A DNA stretch of 64,000 bases from Nostoc sp. PCC 7524 (lineage in GTDB: Bacteria > Cyanobacteriota > Cyanobacteriia > Cyanobacteriales > Nostocaceae): NCBI RefSeq assembly GCF_000316645.1, contig NC_019684.1, positions 6,211,501 through 6,275,500 of the forward strand. Reading direction: 5' to 3'. The notes under the pieces were generated by a model. The model was not told where the DNA came from, made no database searches, and saw only the letters and a list, made by a program, of their open reading frames with translations. Positions 9,587-19,007 of the stretch are shown in pieces (within the stretch, counting starts at the first letter, position 1; each line of letters starts with the position of its first letter). A program made the translations under genes and the position numbers.

Positions 9587-9908
9587 CATTTCTCAGTTTT
9601 TAAAGAAGCAATAATTTGCCTCTTTACAAGTTCACAGTAGGATAAAAACCAAGGGTAAAAGGTAAAAACCTATCTACATTTTTTACTTTTTACCTTTTTT
9701 AAATTTTATACTTCATTGAAAATAATTTTCTTAAATTAAAGATGTTGCAACATATAGGAATCATATTTGATTTTTGAAAAACTCAGTACACCCCTAACTC
9801 TCTTCTTTCCTATTGCCTATTGCAAGAGTGCCTATTGCCTACCTACGCAAATCATTTGGCTACGTCACGTTACACGAGCATTAATCAAAGCGGATTCCTA
9901 TATAAATT
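9587..9908. other. Intergenic region between convergent genes
   Basis: It contains the stem-loop listed separately at 9657-9700, a run of TATTGCC heptamers at about 9811-9842, and otherwise AT-rich sequence. No gene seen. Confidence 0.5.
9657..9700. terminator. Stem-loop, likely bidirectional terminator
   Basis: A perfect 12-bp inverted repeat (AAAAGGTAAAAA at 9657-9668, complement at 9687-9698) with an 18-base loop, flanked by A and T runs, lies between the convergent SLH-protein and MscS genes. Confidence 0.6.
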
Positions 9909-10997
9909 TCATGCCTCATCAGAATTAACATTTTCTTTGATATAAACATCTTGAATGGGGAAAGGAATAGAAATATCTACTTCTTGATAACGCTTGTGCA
10001 GTTTTTTAATAAATAAATGTCTCCCAATACGTTGATCAAAATATTCACTCACACGCATATATAAAGTAAAATCTATACTAAAATCACCAAAAGTATGAAA
10101 TCTGATGTATGGTTCATTGGCAATTAATTCTGGTGCAATTTCTTGCATGACTTCCTTGGCAACTTCTACCGTTATCCTTTCCACTTGTTCTAAATCGCTA
10201 TTGTAACTCACTCCTACATTCATAGTTAAAGTGATTTCCTTTGCAGGTAGATGATAATTAGTAAAAATCGTTGAGCCAAGCTTAGAATTAGGGACGATGA
10301 CAACATTATTAGATAGCTCTCGAATTGTTGTGTTGCGCCAAGAAATATCTATTACATATCCCTCATTGCCATCATCTAATTTAACATAATCTCCTGTTCT
10401 CACCTGCTTAGAAAGAATTAGATAAAAACCAGCAAATAAATTAGCTAAAGTGTCTTGTAATGCTAAACCAACTGCTAAACCACCCACCCCTAAAGTTGTG
10501 ATAATCGGGGTAATGGCAATACCCAAAGTTTGCAGAAGAATTAAACCTCCTAACCCTAAAACAGCAGCTTTCGCAAGGTTAGATATGAGTGAAGCTGTGC
10601 CTCTTTCTGCTGTTTGAGTATATAGACTCACAAAACCAGCAGTAAGTCTGGCTAAAACTAAAGTGATGGACAAAAGAAAAGCAATTGTAGTCAGCTTTTG
10701 CAATAAAATAATAATGTCTGCTTTAATAGGTGCGCTCACAACTGCACCAGAAAAACCCGCAAGCATAAACCAAACAAAAGGCATACGTCGCAGAGATTTA
10801 AATATGATATTGCTGCCGGGAATATGTTTATTAGTGGCAAACTTTTGCAGTCGGTTGAAAATAACTTTTTCACCAATAATTCCTGCCAGCAAGCCAACTA
10901 AGATTAATGCTAGAGGTAAAATCCAGTCCATCATTATCAATTTTGAATTTTCAGCAAACGGATGATTACTGCAAGATTTTACATCATGACTACACAA
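9909..10997 (-). CDS. Small-conductance mechanosensitive channel (MscS family)
   Basis: A protein of 339-362 residues with about four N-terminal hydrophobic segments and then the MscS core. The pore helix region is GGLAVGLALQDTLANLFAG; the beta-domain has VRTGDYVKLDDGNEGYVIDI and the conserved NNVVIVPNSKLGSTIFTNY. The C-terminal domain ends with PIPFPIQDVY-like sequence. It would gate under membrane tension to release solutes during hypo-osmotic shock. The longest frame begins at 10997, with GGAGG about 17 bases upstream; ATG at 10934 or 10931 (MMDWILPL) just before the first membrane helix fits family length better but has a weaker ribosome site. Divergent from the deacetylase-like gene. Confidence 0.9.
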   Translation of the reverse strand: MCSHDVKSCSNHPFAENSKLIMMDWILPLALILVGLLAGIIGEKVIFNRLQKFATNKHIPGSNIIFKSLRRMPFVWFMLAGFSGAVVSAPIKADIIILLQKLTTIAFLLSITLVLARLTAGFVSLYTQTAERGTASLISNLAKAAVLGLGGLILLQTLGIAITPIITTLGVGGLAVGLALQDTLANLFAGFYLILSKQVRTGDYVKLDDGNEGYVIDISWRNTTIRELSNNVVIVPNSKLGSTIFTNYHLPAKEITLTMNVGVSYNSDLEQVERITVEVAKEVMQEIAPELIANEPYIRFHTFGDFSIDFTLYMRVSEYFDQRIGRHLFIKKLHKRYQEVDISIPFPIQDVYIKENVNSDEA

Positions 10998-11049
10998 TCA
11001 AAAACCTCCAGGCAGATTTAATACAACAGTTCGGGTAAAAATAAATAGT

Positions 11050-11967
11050 ATGGATTTACCAATTATTTATCATCCCGATTACGTAGCACCATTGCCTGAA
11101 GGTCATCGCTTCCCGATGCCAAAGTTCCAAAAACTCTATGAGTTATTATTAACTGAAGGCGTAGCACATCTAGAACAATTTCATACCCCCACGAGGCCAA
11201 ACTCAGAGTTAATTGAGTTAGTCCACACTCCAGACTATGTGCAAGGTTACTGTGAAGGTACATTAGATCCTAAAGCACAGCGTCGGATTGGTTTACCTTG
11301 GAGTCCAGCATTAGCAAATCGTACCTGTGTCGCCGTCGGTGGGACAATACTGACAGCACAATTGGCATTAAGTCAAGGTTTAGCTTGTAATACGGCTGGT
11401 GGAACCCATCACGCCTTTCCCTGTTATGGATCTGGTTTTTGTATTTTCAACGATTTAGCGATCGCTTCCCGTGTTCTCCAAAAACAGGGACTGGTGCAGA
11501 AAATCCTGATTGTTGATTTAGATGTCCATCAAGGAGACGGTACAGCGTTTATCTTCCAAGATGACGATAGTGTATTTACTTTCTCCATGCACTGTGAAGT
11601 CAACTTTCCTGGAACTAAGCAGCAAAGTGATTTAGATGTTCCCCTACCCGTAGGTATGGAAGACGACGCTTACCTACAAACCTTAGCGAGTTACTTACCA
11701 GATTTGTTATCTGAAGTCAAACCAGACTTAGTATTGTATGATGCTGGTGTTGATCCGCATATAGGCGATCGCTTAGGTAAATTAGCTTTAACTGATACTG
11801 GCATATTCCGTCGAGAAATGCAGGTGTTAAGTACCTGTATCAGTGCAGGCTACCCCGTCGCCTGCGTCATTGGTGGTGGATACGCTGATGATCTGAAATC
11901 TTTAGTTTGGCGGCATTCTCTCTTACATCGGGCTGCCAGTGAGGTTTACCGCCAATATATGTTGTGA
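11050..11967 (+). CDS. Histone-deacetylase-family amidohydrolase
   Basis: The 305-residue product is a class IV/acuC-type arginase-deacetylase-fold protein. It shows the paired histidines (AGGTHHAF), the zinc-binding segment LDVHQGDGT with Asp and His, the second zinc Asp in LYDAGVDPHIGDRLG, and the glycine loop VIGGGYADD. In bacteria such proteins hydrolyse acetyl-lysine, acetylpolyamines or related amides; no histone substrate is implied. ATG at 11050 lies close to divergent mscS. No operon partner. Confidence 0.88.
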   Translation: MDLPIIYHPDYVAPLPEGHRFPMPKFQKLYELLLTEGVAHLEQFHTPTRPNSELIELVHTPDYVQGYCEGTLDPKAQRRIGLPWSPALANRTCVAVGGTILTAQLALSQGLACNTAGGTHHAFPCYGSGFCIFNDLAIASRVLQKQGLVQKILIVDLDVHQGDGTAFIFQDDDSVFTFSMHCEVNFPGTKQQSDLDVPLPVGMEDDAYLQTLASYLPDLLSEVKPDLVLYDAGVDPHIGDRLGKLALTDTGIFRREMQVLSTCISAGYPVACVIGGGYADDLKSLVWRHSLLHRAASEVYRQYML

Positions 11968-12399
11968 CCTCCTACTATCTAAATCAGCATTTGTGAGAAT
12001 ATAGTAAATACCAGAATTTGAAGAAGTAGTCAGAATTCCGCACTCAGAATTCACAATCCAATTAGTCAGGAATTCCCACCCTTCACTAATTGCAGACCAC
12101 TCCATCTTTTTTATCTCTGGGTAGCAAGCATTACTATGCAAAACTACCAGTGAGGTTGTTTGTCAATACAACTAATATCAAATCATTTAATCTATAAAAA
12201 GTTAAGTAATTAGTAAACATGATTAATGATGAATGGAGAGTATTCTTGACATTCATGATTTTCTGTTGATGAGGTAACACACTTGTTCACCTCTGCTTCA
12301 GGTTCGATAATTCTTAACTTTTAATTAGCTCTGATAGTCGATGTAGAAAACCGTCTGAACCGATACAATTTATAGGCTGGGAGAGCCGAGGAGAACGCA
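11968..12399. other. Intergenic region upstream of gshA
   Basis: This 430 bp is AT-rich. A possible -35-like TTGACA lies at 12246-12251 but no clear -10 is spaced with it. No ORF, RNA or repeat that I can support. Confidence 0.4.
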
Positions 12400-13539
12400 G
12401 TGGTCTTATTAAAAGGCTTTGAAATTGAAATGTACACCGGCACGCCTCAAGGTGAAATCGTCGGTCTCTCGGATAAAATTGTTGCAGCATTGGACGGATT
12501 TGTGCGAGAACCAGATAGCCGCAATGTAGAATACACAACCAGTCCATTACAAAAATATGAAAATCTTTTGTGCGCCTTGCTTCGTCCCCGGCGCGAATTG
12601 CGGAAATACTTAGAAAAATTAGGAAACTACACCCTCATTCCCGGTAGTACCTTATCTCTAGGTGGGAGCGATCGCTTTTTTCGTTCTGATCCAACTAACC
12701 CCTATCACGACTATATAGAAAATACCTACAACACCAAAGTAGTTACCGCTAGTGTTCATATCAATATAGGTATTGATAATCCAGATGTATTAATGCGGGC
12801 TTGTCGGCTGATTCGTTTAGAAGCACCCCTATTTTTAGCTCTGAGTGCCTCGTCTCCCTTTTTAGATGGCAAAGTTACCGGTTATCACTCCACTCGTTGG
12901 GGTACATTCCCCCAAACGCCAACCTATGTACCACTGTTTGAAAGTCACGCTCATCATATCGAATGGGTAGAACAGCAGTTGGTGGCTGGTACAATGCAAA
13001 ACGTCCGTCACTTGTGGGTATCAGTCAGGCCAAATGGCGATCGCCGTCCCTACGATCTCAATCGTCTAGAACTGAGAATTTGTGATTTAGTAACAGATCC
13101 CATCGCTTTACTAGCGATTACAGCCCTATTAGAAGCGCGCTTATTGCAAATCATCGCTAATCCTGAGATTGATCCTTTAACCCAAAGTGTCTTTACCCCA
13201 GAAGAACTGATCGCCATCACCACTAACAATGAACTAGCAGCCGCTAGTGCGAGTCTGGATGCTCAACTACAACATTGGCAAGATGGCCGCAGTATCATCG
13301 CTAGGGATTGGATTGCTGAACTATATGACGAAGTGTGGGCGATCGCAAAACAGCAAGGTTTTAGCTGTTTCCTCTCACCTTTACAAAAAATCTTGCGAGA
13401 AGGTAATGAAGCCCAACACTGGCTACAATTGCATGGGGTTGGTTTTGATTCCCAGCGAGTGATTCAGCAAGCAATTACTGCTACCCACGAACGTGAAATC
13501 GAACTACAAAACAAATTGTGTTCGCCTTTAGTAGCTTAG
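12400..13539 (+). CDS. gshA: Glutamate-cysteine ligase, cyanobacterial type
   Basis: The 379-residue protein catalyses the first step of glutathione synthesis (ATP-dependent gamma-Glu-Cys formation). It belongs to the GCS2-like/cyanobacterial GshA group: early FEIEMYTG (metal/glutamate site), the VVTASVHINIG strand, WGTFPQTPTYVP, and RRPYDLNRLELRICD. Length is normal for this group. The start is GTG at 12400, with GAGGAG at 12388-12393 placed 6 bases upstream, so it is well supported. gshB is not adjacent. A 10-bp stem-loop (13563-13591) follows the gene but lacks a T run. Confidence 0.88.
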   Translation: MVLLKGFEIEMYTGTPQGEIVGLSDKIVAALDGFVREPDSRNVEYTTSPLQKYENLLCALLRPRRELRKYLEKLGNYTLIPGSTLSLGGSDRFFRSDPTNPYHDYIENTYNTKVVTASVHINIGIDNPDVLMRACRLIRLEAPLFLALSASSPFLDGKVTGYHSTRWGTFPQTPTYVPLFESHAHHIEWVEQQLVAGTMQNVRHLWVSVRPNGDRRPYDLNRLELRICDLVTDPIALLAITALLEARLLQIIANPEIDPLTQSVFTPEELIAITTNNELAAASASLDAQLQHWQDGRSIIARDWIAELYDEVWAIAKQQGFSCFLSPLQKILREGNEAQHWLQLHGVGFDSQRVIQQAITATHEREIELQNKLCSPLVA

Positions 13540-13657
13540 AGATTGTTTGTATCTCTCCGTAATTTCCTAGAACACCTAACATTCTAGGAAACTACATTAA
13601 GTGCTTTGACAAAATTAAATTTACTTAAACGTATTTTTATCTCCTGACAGTATTATT

Positions 13658-13682
13658 CCCTACTCCCTACTCCCCACCCCCT
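13658..13682. repeat. STRR: CTACTCC-type heptamers
   Basis: Three to four units of CCCTACT/CCCCACC lie in the spacer after gshA. Confidence 0.6.
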
Positions 13683-13827
13683 TTTTGCAACTGATTTTTT
13701 TGTTTTAAAAATCTAATCTGTAGGTATTGCTTGATAATTATTAACAAAACCTATGGTTAATCTCTGTCTATTGGTAGATATTACATGGTAAGAATATTTT
13801 TTTATACAAATAAAATTTCTACGGACA

Positions 13828-14289
13828 ATGCCCCAGGTAGTTTTAGTTAATCCGCAAATTCCCCCAAATACAGGTAATATTGCCCGTACTTGTGCTGCTA
13901 CAGGTACAGAGTTGCATCTAGTGGGACCATTGGGATTTGAAATTAGCGATCGCTACCTCAAAAGAGCTGGTTTAGATTACTGGCCTTACGTGAAATTGCA
14001 CTATCACAAATCGCTAGAGTCCTTTCAAATCGTGCATCAAGAACGAGGTGGCAGATGGTTAGGCTTCTCTGTTGGAGGCAGTTCTAACTACATCCACTAC
14101 CAATTTCAACCCGATGACTGGTTACTGTTTGGTAGTGAAACTACTGGTTTATCATCCGAGGTGCTGTCAGCTTGTGATGCCACCTTACACATTCCTATGG
14201 CTCAACCGGGGGTTCGTAGCTTGAATCTTTCAGTCAGTGTGGCTATAGGCTTATTTGAAGCTCGTCGTCAGTTAGGTTATTTACTGTAA
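13828..14289 (+). CDS. trmL: tRNA (cytidine/uridine-34-2'-O)-methyltransferase
   Basis: At 153 residues this has the size and motifs of TrmL, the minimal SPOUT methyltransferase that 2'-O-methylates the wobble base of tRNA-Leu. Motif 1 is NPQIPPNTGNIARTCAATG, motif 2 LLFGSETTGLS, motif 3 IPMAQPGVRSLNLSVSVAI, which forms the trefoil knot binding S-adenosylmethionine. ATG at 13828 starts directly at the conserved MPQVVLVNPQIP. Single gene with its own hairpin terminator. Confidence 0.93.
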   Translation: MPQVVLVNPQIPPNTGNIARTCAATGTELHLVGPLGFEISDRYLKRAGLDYWPYVKLHYHKSLESFQIVHQERGGRWLGFSVGGSSNYIHYQFQPDDWLLFGSETTGLSSEVLSACDATLHIPMAQPGVRSLNLSVSVAIGLFEARRQLGYLL

Positions 14290-15023
14290 TGCTTAAACAT
14301 ATTTTGTATAAGCAAAATTGCCTATACAAAATATGTACTTTTATTACGGAATCAAGGTTATTGCCTAATCAAACTCTAGTATCAATAAACAATAAACGTA
14401 TCACCTGATACTGACAATTATAATGTCAACTGTAATTATATTGAAAATACTTAAATGTCGAGGTTGGTTGATATAAGAAATCTGTATATGAAATTCCATC
14501 CTATATCGATTCTGAATGATAGATTTTGATGAACTCAAGTTATCTGATTTTACGGAACAAAAAGTTTCAAAACCTTTCTAATGAAGCGTTTGGACTATTT
14601 TTCTCGTAAAAAAATCTCTAGGGAGCAAAATAGTTGATGAGAGTTTGTACGGTTGTCTTTTGGGGAATAATCAACGTAAAGTCTCGTGTTGGGAAGACGG
14701 ATCAGGGAAAAAAACCTTGAATATATCTACAGCAGGGGGCATCGCTTTTCCAGAAGTCGTAGCCAAAAAAATTGCTGATAGTGGCAGTGACCAGAAAAAT
14801 ATCTAGTTATTTTCTAGTTACAACACAGGTGGCAAGGCAGGCAGAGGCAACTGCGAATAGCAAACTGTTTGAGGGTGTGAGGAGCGAAACGGACAAGTAA
14901 GCATAGCAACTTTAAGTTTTGCTAACAGGTGTGAACTTGTCTAAATCAGAGAAGCAAGCTAATCTTGCGTATGTATCTCTGGTGAATGTGATTTTGATAT
15001 ATCGTGTGATGTGATCAAAATCA
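14290..15023 (+). other. Long untranslated leader/intergenic region before M23 peptidase
   Basis: After the trmL terminator, about 690 bp precede the peptidase. The last 200 bp can fold: GACAAGT (14892-14898) pairs with ACTTGTC (14935-14941) around an inner AGCAA/TTGCT hairpin. Next, CAGAGA (14947-14952) pairs with TCTCTG (14976-14981) around GCAAG/CTTGC. This suggests a structured 5' leader. M23 and LysM wall hydrolase genes in cyanobacteria are known to carry riboswitch leaders of the ydaO (c-di-AMP) class, but I could not find the conserved ydaO core here. A short frame of about 50 codons near 14650-14806 is not supported as a gene. Confidence 0.4.
14297..14336 (+). terminator. Hairpin terminator after trmL
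   Basis: A perfect 14-bp inverted repeat (ACATATTTTGTATA at 14297-14310, complement at 14323-14336) is followed by ACTTTTATT. It lies 8 bases past the trmL stop. Confidence 0.7.
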
Positions 15024-17411
15024 TTGACTAGTATCAGACTGGAAAATCTAGGTCAGTTAAGCGCTAGTGATCATAGGAGGTCGTCTTTGAAACGAGCATT
15101 GAAAAAAAGAGAAAAAGCTGTGCTGAACAATACCCCTAGCAGCGATGATGCCCCGGCAGACCAGCTAAACGTAGCTAATACTAAAATGAACCGTCGGGCG
15201 CGTACACAAGCCGCCATGATTGGCTTGGCCATCTCAATGGGAGCAACCAGCCTCTTGGTGACTCGGCAAAGCGATCAAGCCCAAGCAGCAGCCCCTGTAG
15301 GTAGCCAAAAAGCCGCCTCAACAATTCCTGCTGATGCTGATCAAGAAGTGAAATTTGCTGCCACAAAGCTGGGAACTCCCCTAGTTCTATCAGCAAGTGT
15401 GCCAAATAACCCGGTCATTATGGAACCGACAGCAATTTCACAGTTGCCTGGGCTTGAAGCTAAATTGCAAGTTCTGGCAAGTGGGATATCTGTACAGCCT
15501 TCTAACCCAGAGAATTTTTCCCCAACAACTGTTAATAAAGAACCATCTCAATTGGCACAGACAGAGGCTAAAGTCGCTAAAGACTCTGTAGAGCAGCTGG
15601 CTAGTGCTAATGGTGATCAAACTAAATCCATAACAACCCAACCACAAACAGACGTAGTAGATAGCACATCTGCCAGTGGTGAAATTAATGCTCAACTTAA
15701 GGCGCAGCAAGAATTTGCGCTCAATCGTTTACAAGAAAAATCGAACCGTTTAAGAAAAAGTCTGGCGGAGTTGCGGTCTGAGGAGTCCAAAGATTTATCA
15801 AAAGCTACCACGCAGTTAGCACAGCCAACGACTGTGGCTAATCAAATGCCCCCTCTCAGCACAAGTGGTACAGTCATCGAACAGTCGCCAAATTTGACTG
15901 CTGGTAGCCAAGAAAATCTGGTATCAAGTTTCAATCAGCCACAGGCAATTAATATACCTGTACCTGTACAGCCAGCAGCAACTGCACCAGCTACCTCTAA
16001 CATTGCTGCCTCATCCCATCAGACAACTTACGAAGTTAAACCTGGCGATACATTAGCGGCGATCGCTAACAGACACAATACTTCTATCTCAGAGCTAGTT
16101 AAAGCAAATAGTCTCAAGAATCCCAATCAGCTGCAAATCAGCCAGCAACTTGTGATTCCTGCGGCTCCAGTTAACACTGGGATCACCGTTCAGACACCAG
16201 TAGTAGTTAATTCCCCCAGCGTACAGTACGGTAATAATCCTGAAATAGCTACTGTCCCGGCTAACACTACCGATGTTAACCGCAGATCAACTACTTCACA
16301 AGCATCAGTTCTAGCTGATAATAGCCGTGTCACAGTTCCGACACCAGTAACTGACAATAGCCAAACTCAGACAGATGATGATGTAGTTGCGCCAGAAACA
16401 GCAGCTAATAACATCAACTCTCAAGGCGTGGGTGGTGATACTCCAGTACCATCAGCTTTTGTGGAAATACAGCAACCTAAAAAACCTGCTGATAAAATTG
16501 CTAGAGCCAAAAGCGATCGCCTCCGCAGTTTACAAGCAGAAATTCAGAGATTACAGCAAAAATACCGCGCTCAACAGTCTGGGAATACTGCTGTGCCAGT
16601 AGCTGCAAGTGAAAGCGAAAATGCTGCTGTACCAATTCCCGTAGCTAGTCCCAATAGCTTGAGAGTATCTAGACCCAGCTCTAACGGACAAAATATTGCT
16701 ATACCAATTGCCGTACCTAGCCCAATCACACCTAGCTACGCCAATGAGCCGGTTAAACCACAATTCCGTGCTACTCGTCCTCTGAATAACGAGGCAATTA
16801 ATCCAGAGTTCTTACCTAACAGTGCAGCTAGTCAGTTAAACCCCTCCCGTAACACAGCCGGTACAAGGATAGCAGCACCGCCTACAGGTCTTAACGCTAA
16901 CGATTCTCTAGGACAGATGCGGGGAACAACTGTATCTCCCGGCAAGCTCCCACCTTTGGCAGCAGTAGACCAGTATTTACCACAACCAATTGATGAGACA
17001 ACACCACCTCCTTCAGGTTCTTCTACCACCTACATTTGGCCAGCTAAAGGTGTACTCACCTCTGGCTATGGTTGGCGCTGGGGAAGAATGCACAGAGGTA
17101 TTGATATTGCCAACGCCACTGGTACACCGATTTTCGCCGCTACTGACGGCGTAGTTGAAAGGGCTGGTTGGAACAATGGTGGCTTTGGTAATCTCGTAGA
17201 TATCCGTCATGCCGATGGTAGCTTAAGTCGTTACGCTCACAACAGCAGAATCTTGGTTCGAGCTGGGCAACAAGTGCGCCAAGGTCAGCAAATTGCCACA
17301 ATGGGCAGCACTGGTTTTAGCACTGGACCCCACCTCCACTTTGAGATTCACCCAGCAGGTAAGGGGGCCGTCAACCCTATCGCTATGCTACCAAGCCGTG
17401 GACGTGTGTAA
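15024..17411 (+). CDS. LysM and M23-domain peptidoglycan hydrolase
   Basis: The 795-residue protein has a basic N-terminus, a hydrophobic segment at about residues 62-82 (membrane anchor or uncleaved signal) and a long Ser/Thr/Pro/Gln-rich linker. One LysM domain sits at about 334-378 (YEVKPGDTLAAIANRHN), followed by more low-complexity linker. The C-terminal M23 LytM-type peptidase (about 670-790) has HRGIDIA, YAHNSRI and GPHLHFEIH, the zinc-binding His/Asp set. It probably acts in the periplasm in septal or lateral wall remodelling (NlpD/DipM-like). The start TTG at 15024 precedes the conserved-looking MTSIRLENLGQLSASDHRR; no strong ribosome site is seen, and internal ATG at 15186 is possible. 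A strong terminator follows. Confidence 0.85.
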   Translation: MTSIRLENLGQLSASDHRRSSLKRALKKREKAVLNNTPSSDDAPADQLNVANTKMNRRARTQAAMIGLAISMGATSLLVTRQSDQAQAAAPVGSQKAASTIPADADQEVKFAATKLGTPLVLSASVPNNPVIMEPTAISQLPGLEAKLQVLASGISVQPSNPENFSPTTVNKEPSQLAQTEAKVAKDSVEQLASANGDQTKSITTQPQTDVVDSTSASGEINAQLKAQQEFALNRLQEKSNRLRKSLAELRSEESKDLSKATTQLAQPTTVANQMPPLSTSGTVIEQSPNLTAGSQENLVSSFNQPQAINIPVPVQPAATAPATSNIAASSHQTTYEVKPGDTLAAIANRHNTSISELVKANSLKNPNQLQISQQLVIPAAPVNTGITVQTPVVVNSPSVQYGNNPEIATVPANTTDVNRRSTTSQASVLADNSRVTVPTPVTDNSQTQTDDDVVAPETAANNINSQGVGGDTPVPSAFVEIQQPKKPADKIARAKSDRLRSLQAEIQRLQQKYRAQQSGNTAVPVAASESENAAVPIPVASPNSLRVSRPSSNGQNIAIPIAVPSPITPSYANEPVKPQFRATRPLNNEAINPEFLPNSAASQLNPSRNTAGTRIAAPPTGLNANDSLGQMRGTTVSPGKLPPLAAVDQYLPQPIDETTPPPSGSSTTYIWPAKGVLTSGYGWRWGRMHRGIDIANATGTPIFAATDGVVERAGWNNGGFGNLVDIRHADGSLSRYAHNSRILVRAGQQVRQGQQIATMGSTGFSTGPHLHFEIHPAGKGAVNPIAMLPSRGRV

Positions 17412-17444
17412 TTAGTATCTGTTTTCCATTAAATCATCTGTTAG

Positions 17445-17470
17445 GAGGGAGTTTTACTCCCTTTTTTGCT
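17445..17470 (+). terminator. Rho-independent terminator after M23 peptidase
   Basis: GGGAG (17447-17451) and CTCCC (17457-17461) form a tight hairpin followed by a six-T run. Confidence 0.8.
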
Positions 17471-17561
17471 TTTAAGATACAGGGGTTTGACACTCCCTGA
17501 AATTCAATTTTGGGGATTCCAGTGAATTTACCCACCCGGCGCGAACACTACGCGAACAGTA

Positions 17562-17698
17562 AGGGACTTCCAGAGAAAAAATATTCCCAATGTAGGGTGC
17601 GTCAGTATGAATAATTTCTCGGTGTAGTTAGGTTTTCTGACACTGACGCACCCTACTAAACTGTCAATTCTGGATAATTTATTTTTTGGTATTCCCTA
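17562..17698. mobile_element. MITE-like palindromic element, copy 1
   Basis: About 137 bp bounded by AGGGA...TCCCT ends. The interior has GTAGGGTGCGTCAGT near 17594 and its complement ACTGACGCACCCTAC near 17642, so the whole element folds on itself. A second copy at 23921-24060 shares the interior in the same orientation, and its left arm is the complement of this copy's right arm. No coding capacity. It looks like a miniature inverted-repeat element mobilised in trans. Confidence 0.65.
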
Positions 17699-19007
17699 AG
17701 TTTAATAAATTTTTTGTAAACCACAGGTTTGTAATTTGCTTATAACATTTATAAGCATAAATTATATTAAAACGATTTCTTTCAGTATTGTATTTTTTAG
17801 ATATCTCAGTATAAACCGCTATAAATTCAGAATATGAGCAGGAATGTCACTTAATTTTTAATGGCTTTTTCTCTCTAAATCAAAGGTTTTGCTTAAATAC
17901 TGAATAATAAAATTACATTATTTCCTAGACACAGCTTGTGAAGTATCTATTCGTTTTCATGGGCAACATTTCTTTTATTTTGTTAATCTTTTTAACGCAA
18001 GATGTGTAGAAATTTTACTAGATATGCAAAGAAGTCTTCTTTTATTAAGAATAATCATAACTTTGATTGGTAATTAGTCAGTTTCATAACTACTTATAAG
18101 TATAAGTTTTTACATTTATTCATATATTGAAGATTATATAAAGTTTAAAATTACCAGAAAATCCGGTAAATTAAATAAATACTTCCCAATATTCCCATAA
18201 AAAATAATTGAAGTTCGGCTAAGATTCAATTTCAACACTTACTATTTTTAGAAAAGAGGACGTTGATGTTGATAATTTTCATGAGATTTTCTGTTTAAAA
18301 GCGCAAAAATGTGGTTTTCCTGAATAAATCTGATAAAAAAGATGCGATAGAATTCACAAAACCACAGAACAATACAGCAGATTCGATGTTTATGAGGTAC
18401 AGCAAATAATTGAAAGTAATAAGTGATAAGTAGTGAGTAATAAGTAAGTTTTTTACTCATTACTAATTACTCATAGTGTACCTCACTTACTTCAAAAGTG
18501 CTGTATATAGTTCCAATCTACAAATCAATACAATTTAGTTAAGGCTAAAAACTAAGTTAATAAAAGTTTAATAGGATTGGAAACTTTACTTCTTATAGGC
18601 AGTGTATTAATACGATTCGGATAAGAGTACTAGTAGCGACTGTCTTAAAACTAAACTCAACAAATGCTTACAAATGTTGGGTTACGCTCCGAGAAGGCTG
18701 TGCCTACGTGCCTCAAACCAACCTACACGTTGTGATTTTTTAGCCTTAAACTAACCATATTAGGCATTGTATTGCCAGTTAAATCGCAGATCTACTTCTT
18801 GGGATTAGCTGGACTTCACTGCAAATTTCGTCAGCGTAACTGGGCGCAGCATAGTTGTGTTGCCGCTAGACTTCCGCTTGCAATATTGCAAAATATTTTG
18901 CATAACATTCAGTCACCTGATAAGTGTATCGACTGTCAGTAAATAGCTCTGTACTTATTACCACTGCCCTAAAAGACTGATTTGGATCTGACACCAACAT
19001 TCTCATA
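17699..19007. other. Long AT-rich intergenic region upstream of the enediyne cassette
   Basis: About 1.3 kb with no credible ORF. It has a direct/inverted repeat of the AAGTAATAAGT/ACTCATTACT kind at about 18413-18476, and a dispersed-repeat-like segment with ATGTTGGGTTACGCT near 18672. The promoter of the downstream cassette must lie here or at its 3' end, but I see no clear regulator box. Confidence 0.45.

Noticed and set aside
9314..9614. Several frames opposite or shifted to the Asp tract
   Set aside because: Artefacts of the repetitive GAT/GAC codons read in other frames.
11923..12141. 72-codon minus-strand frame after the deacetylase-family gene
   Set aside because: Overlaps that gene's end and consists of degenerate repeat-like sequence; no homology pattern.
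14641..14806. About 50-codon frame in the M23 leader
   Set aside because: Too short, weak start, no recognised family, and in a region that folds as RNA.
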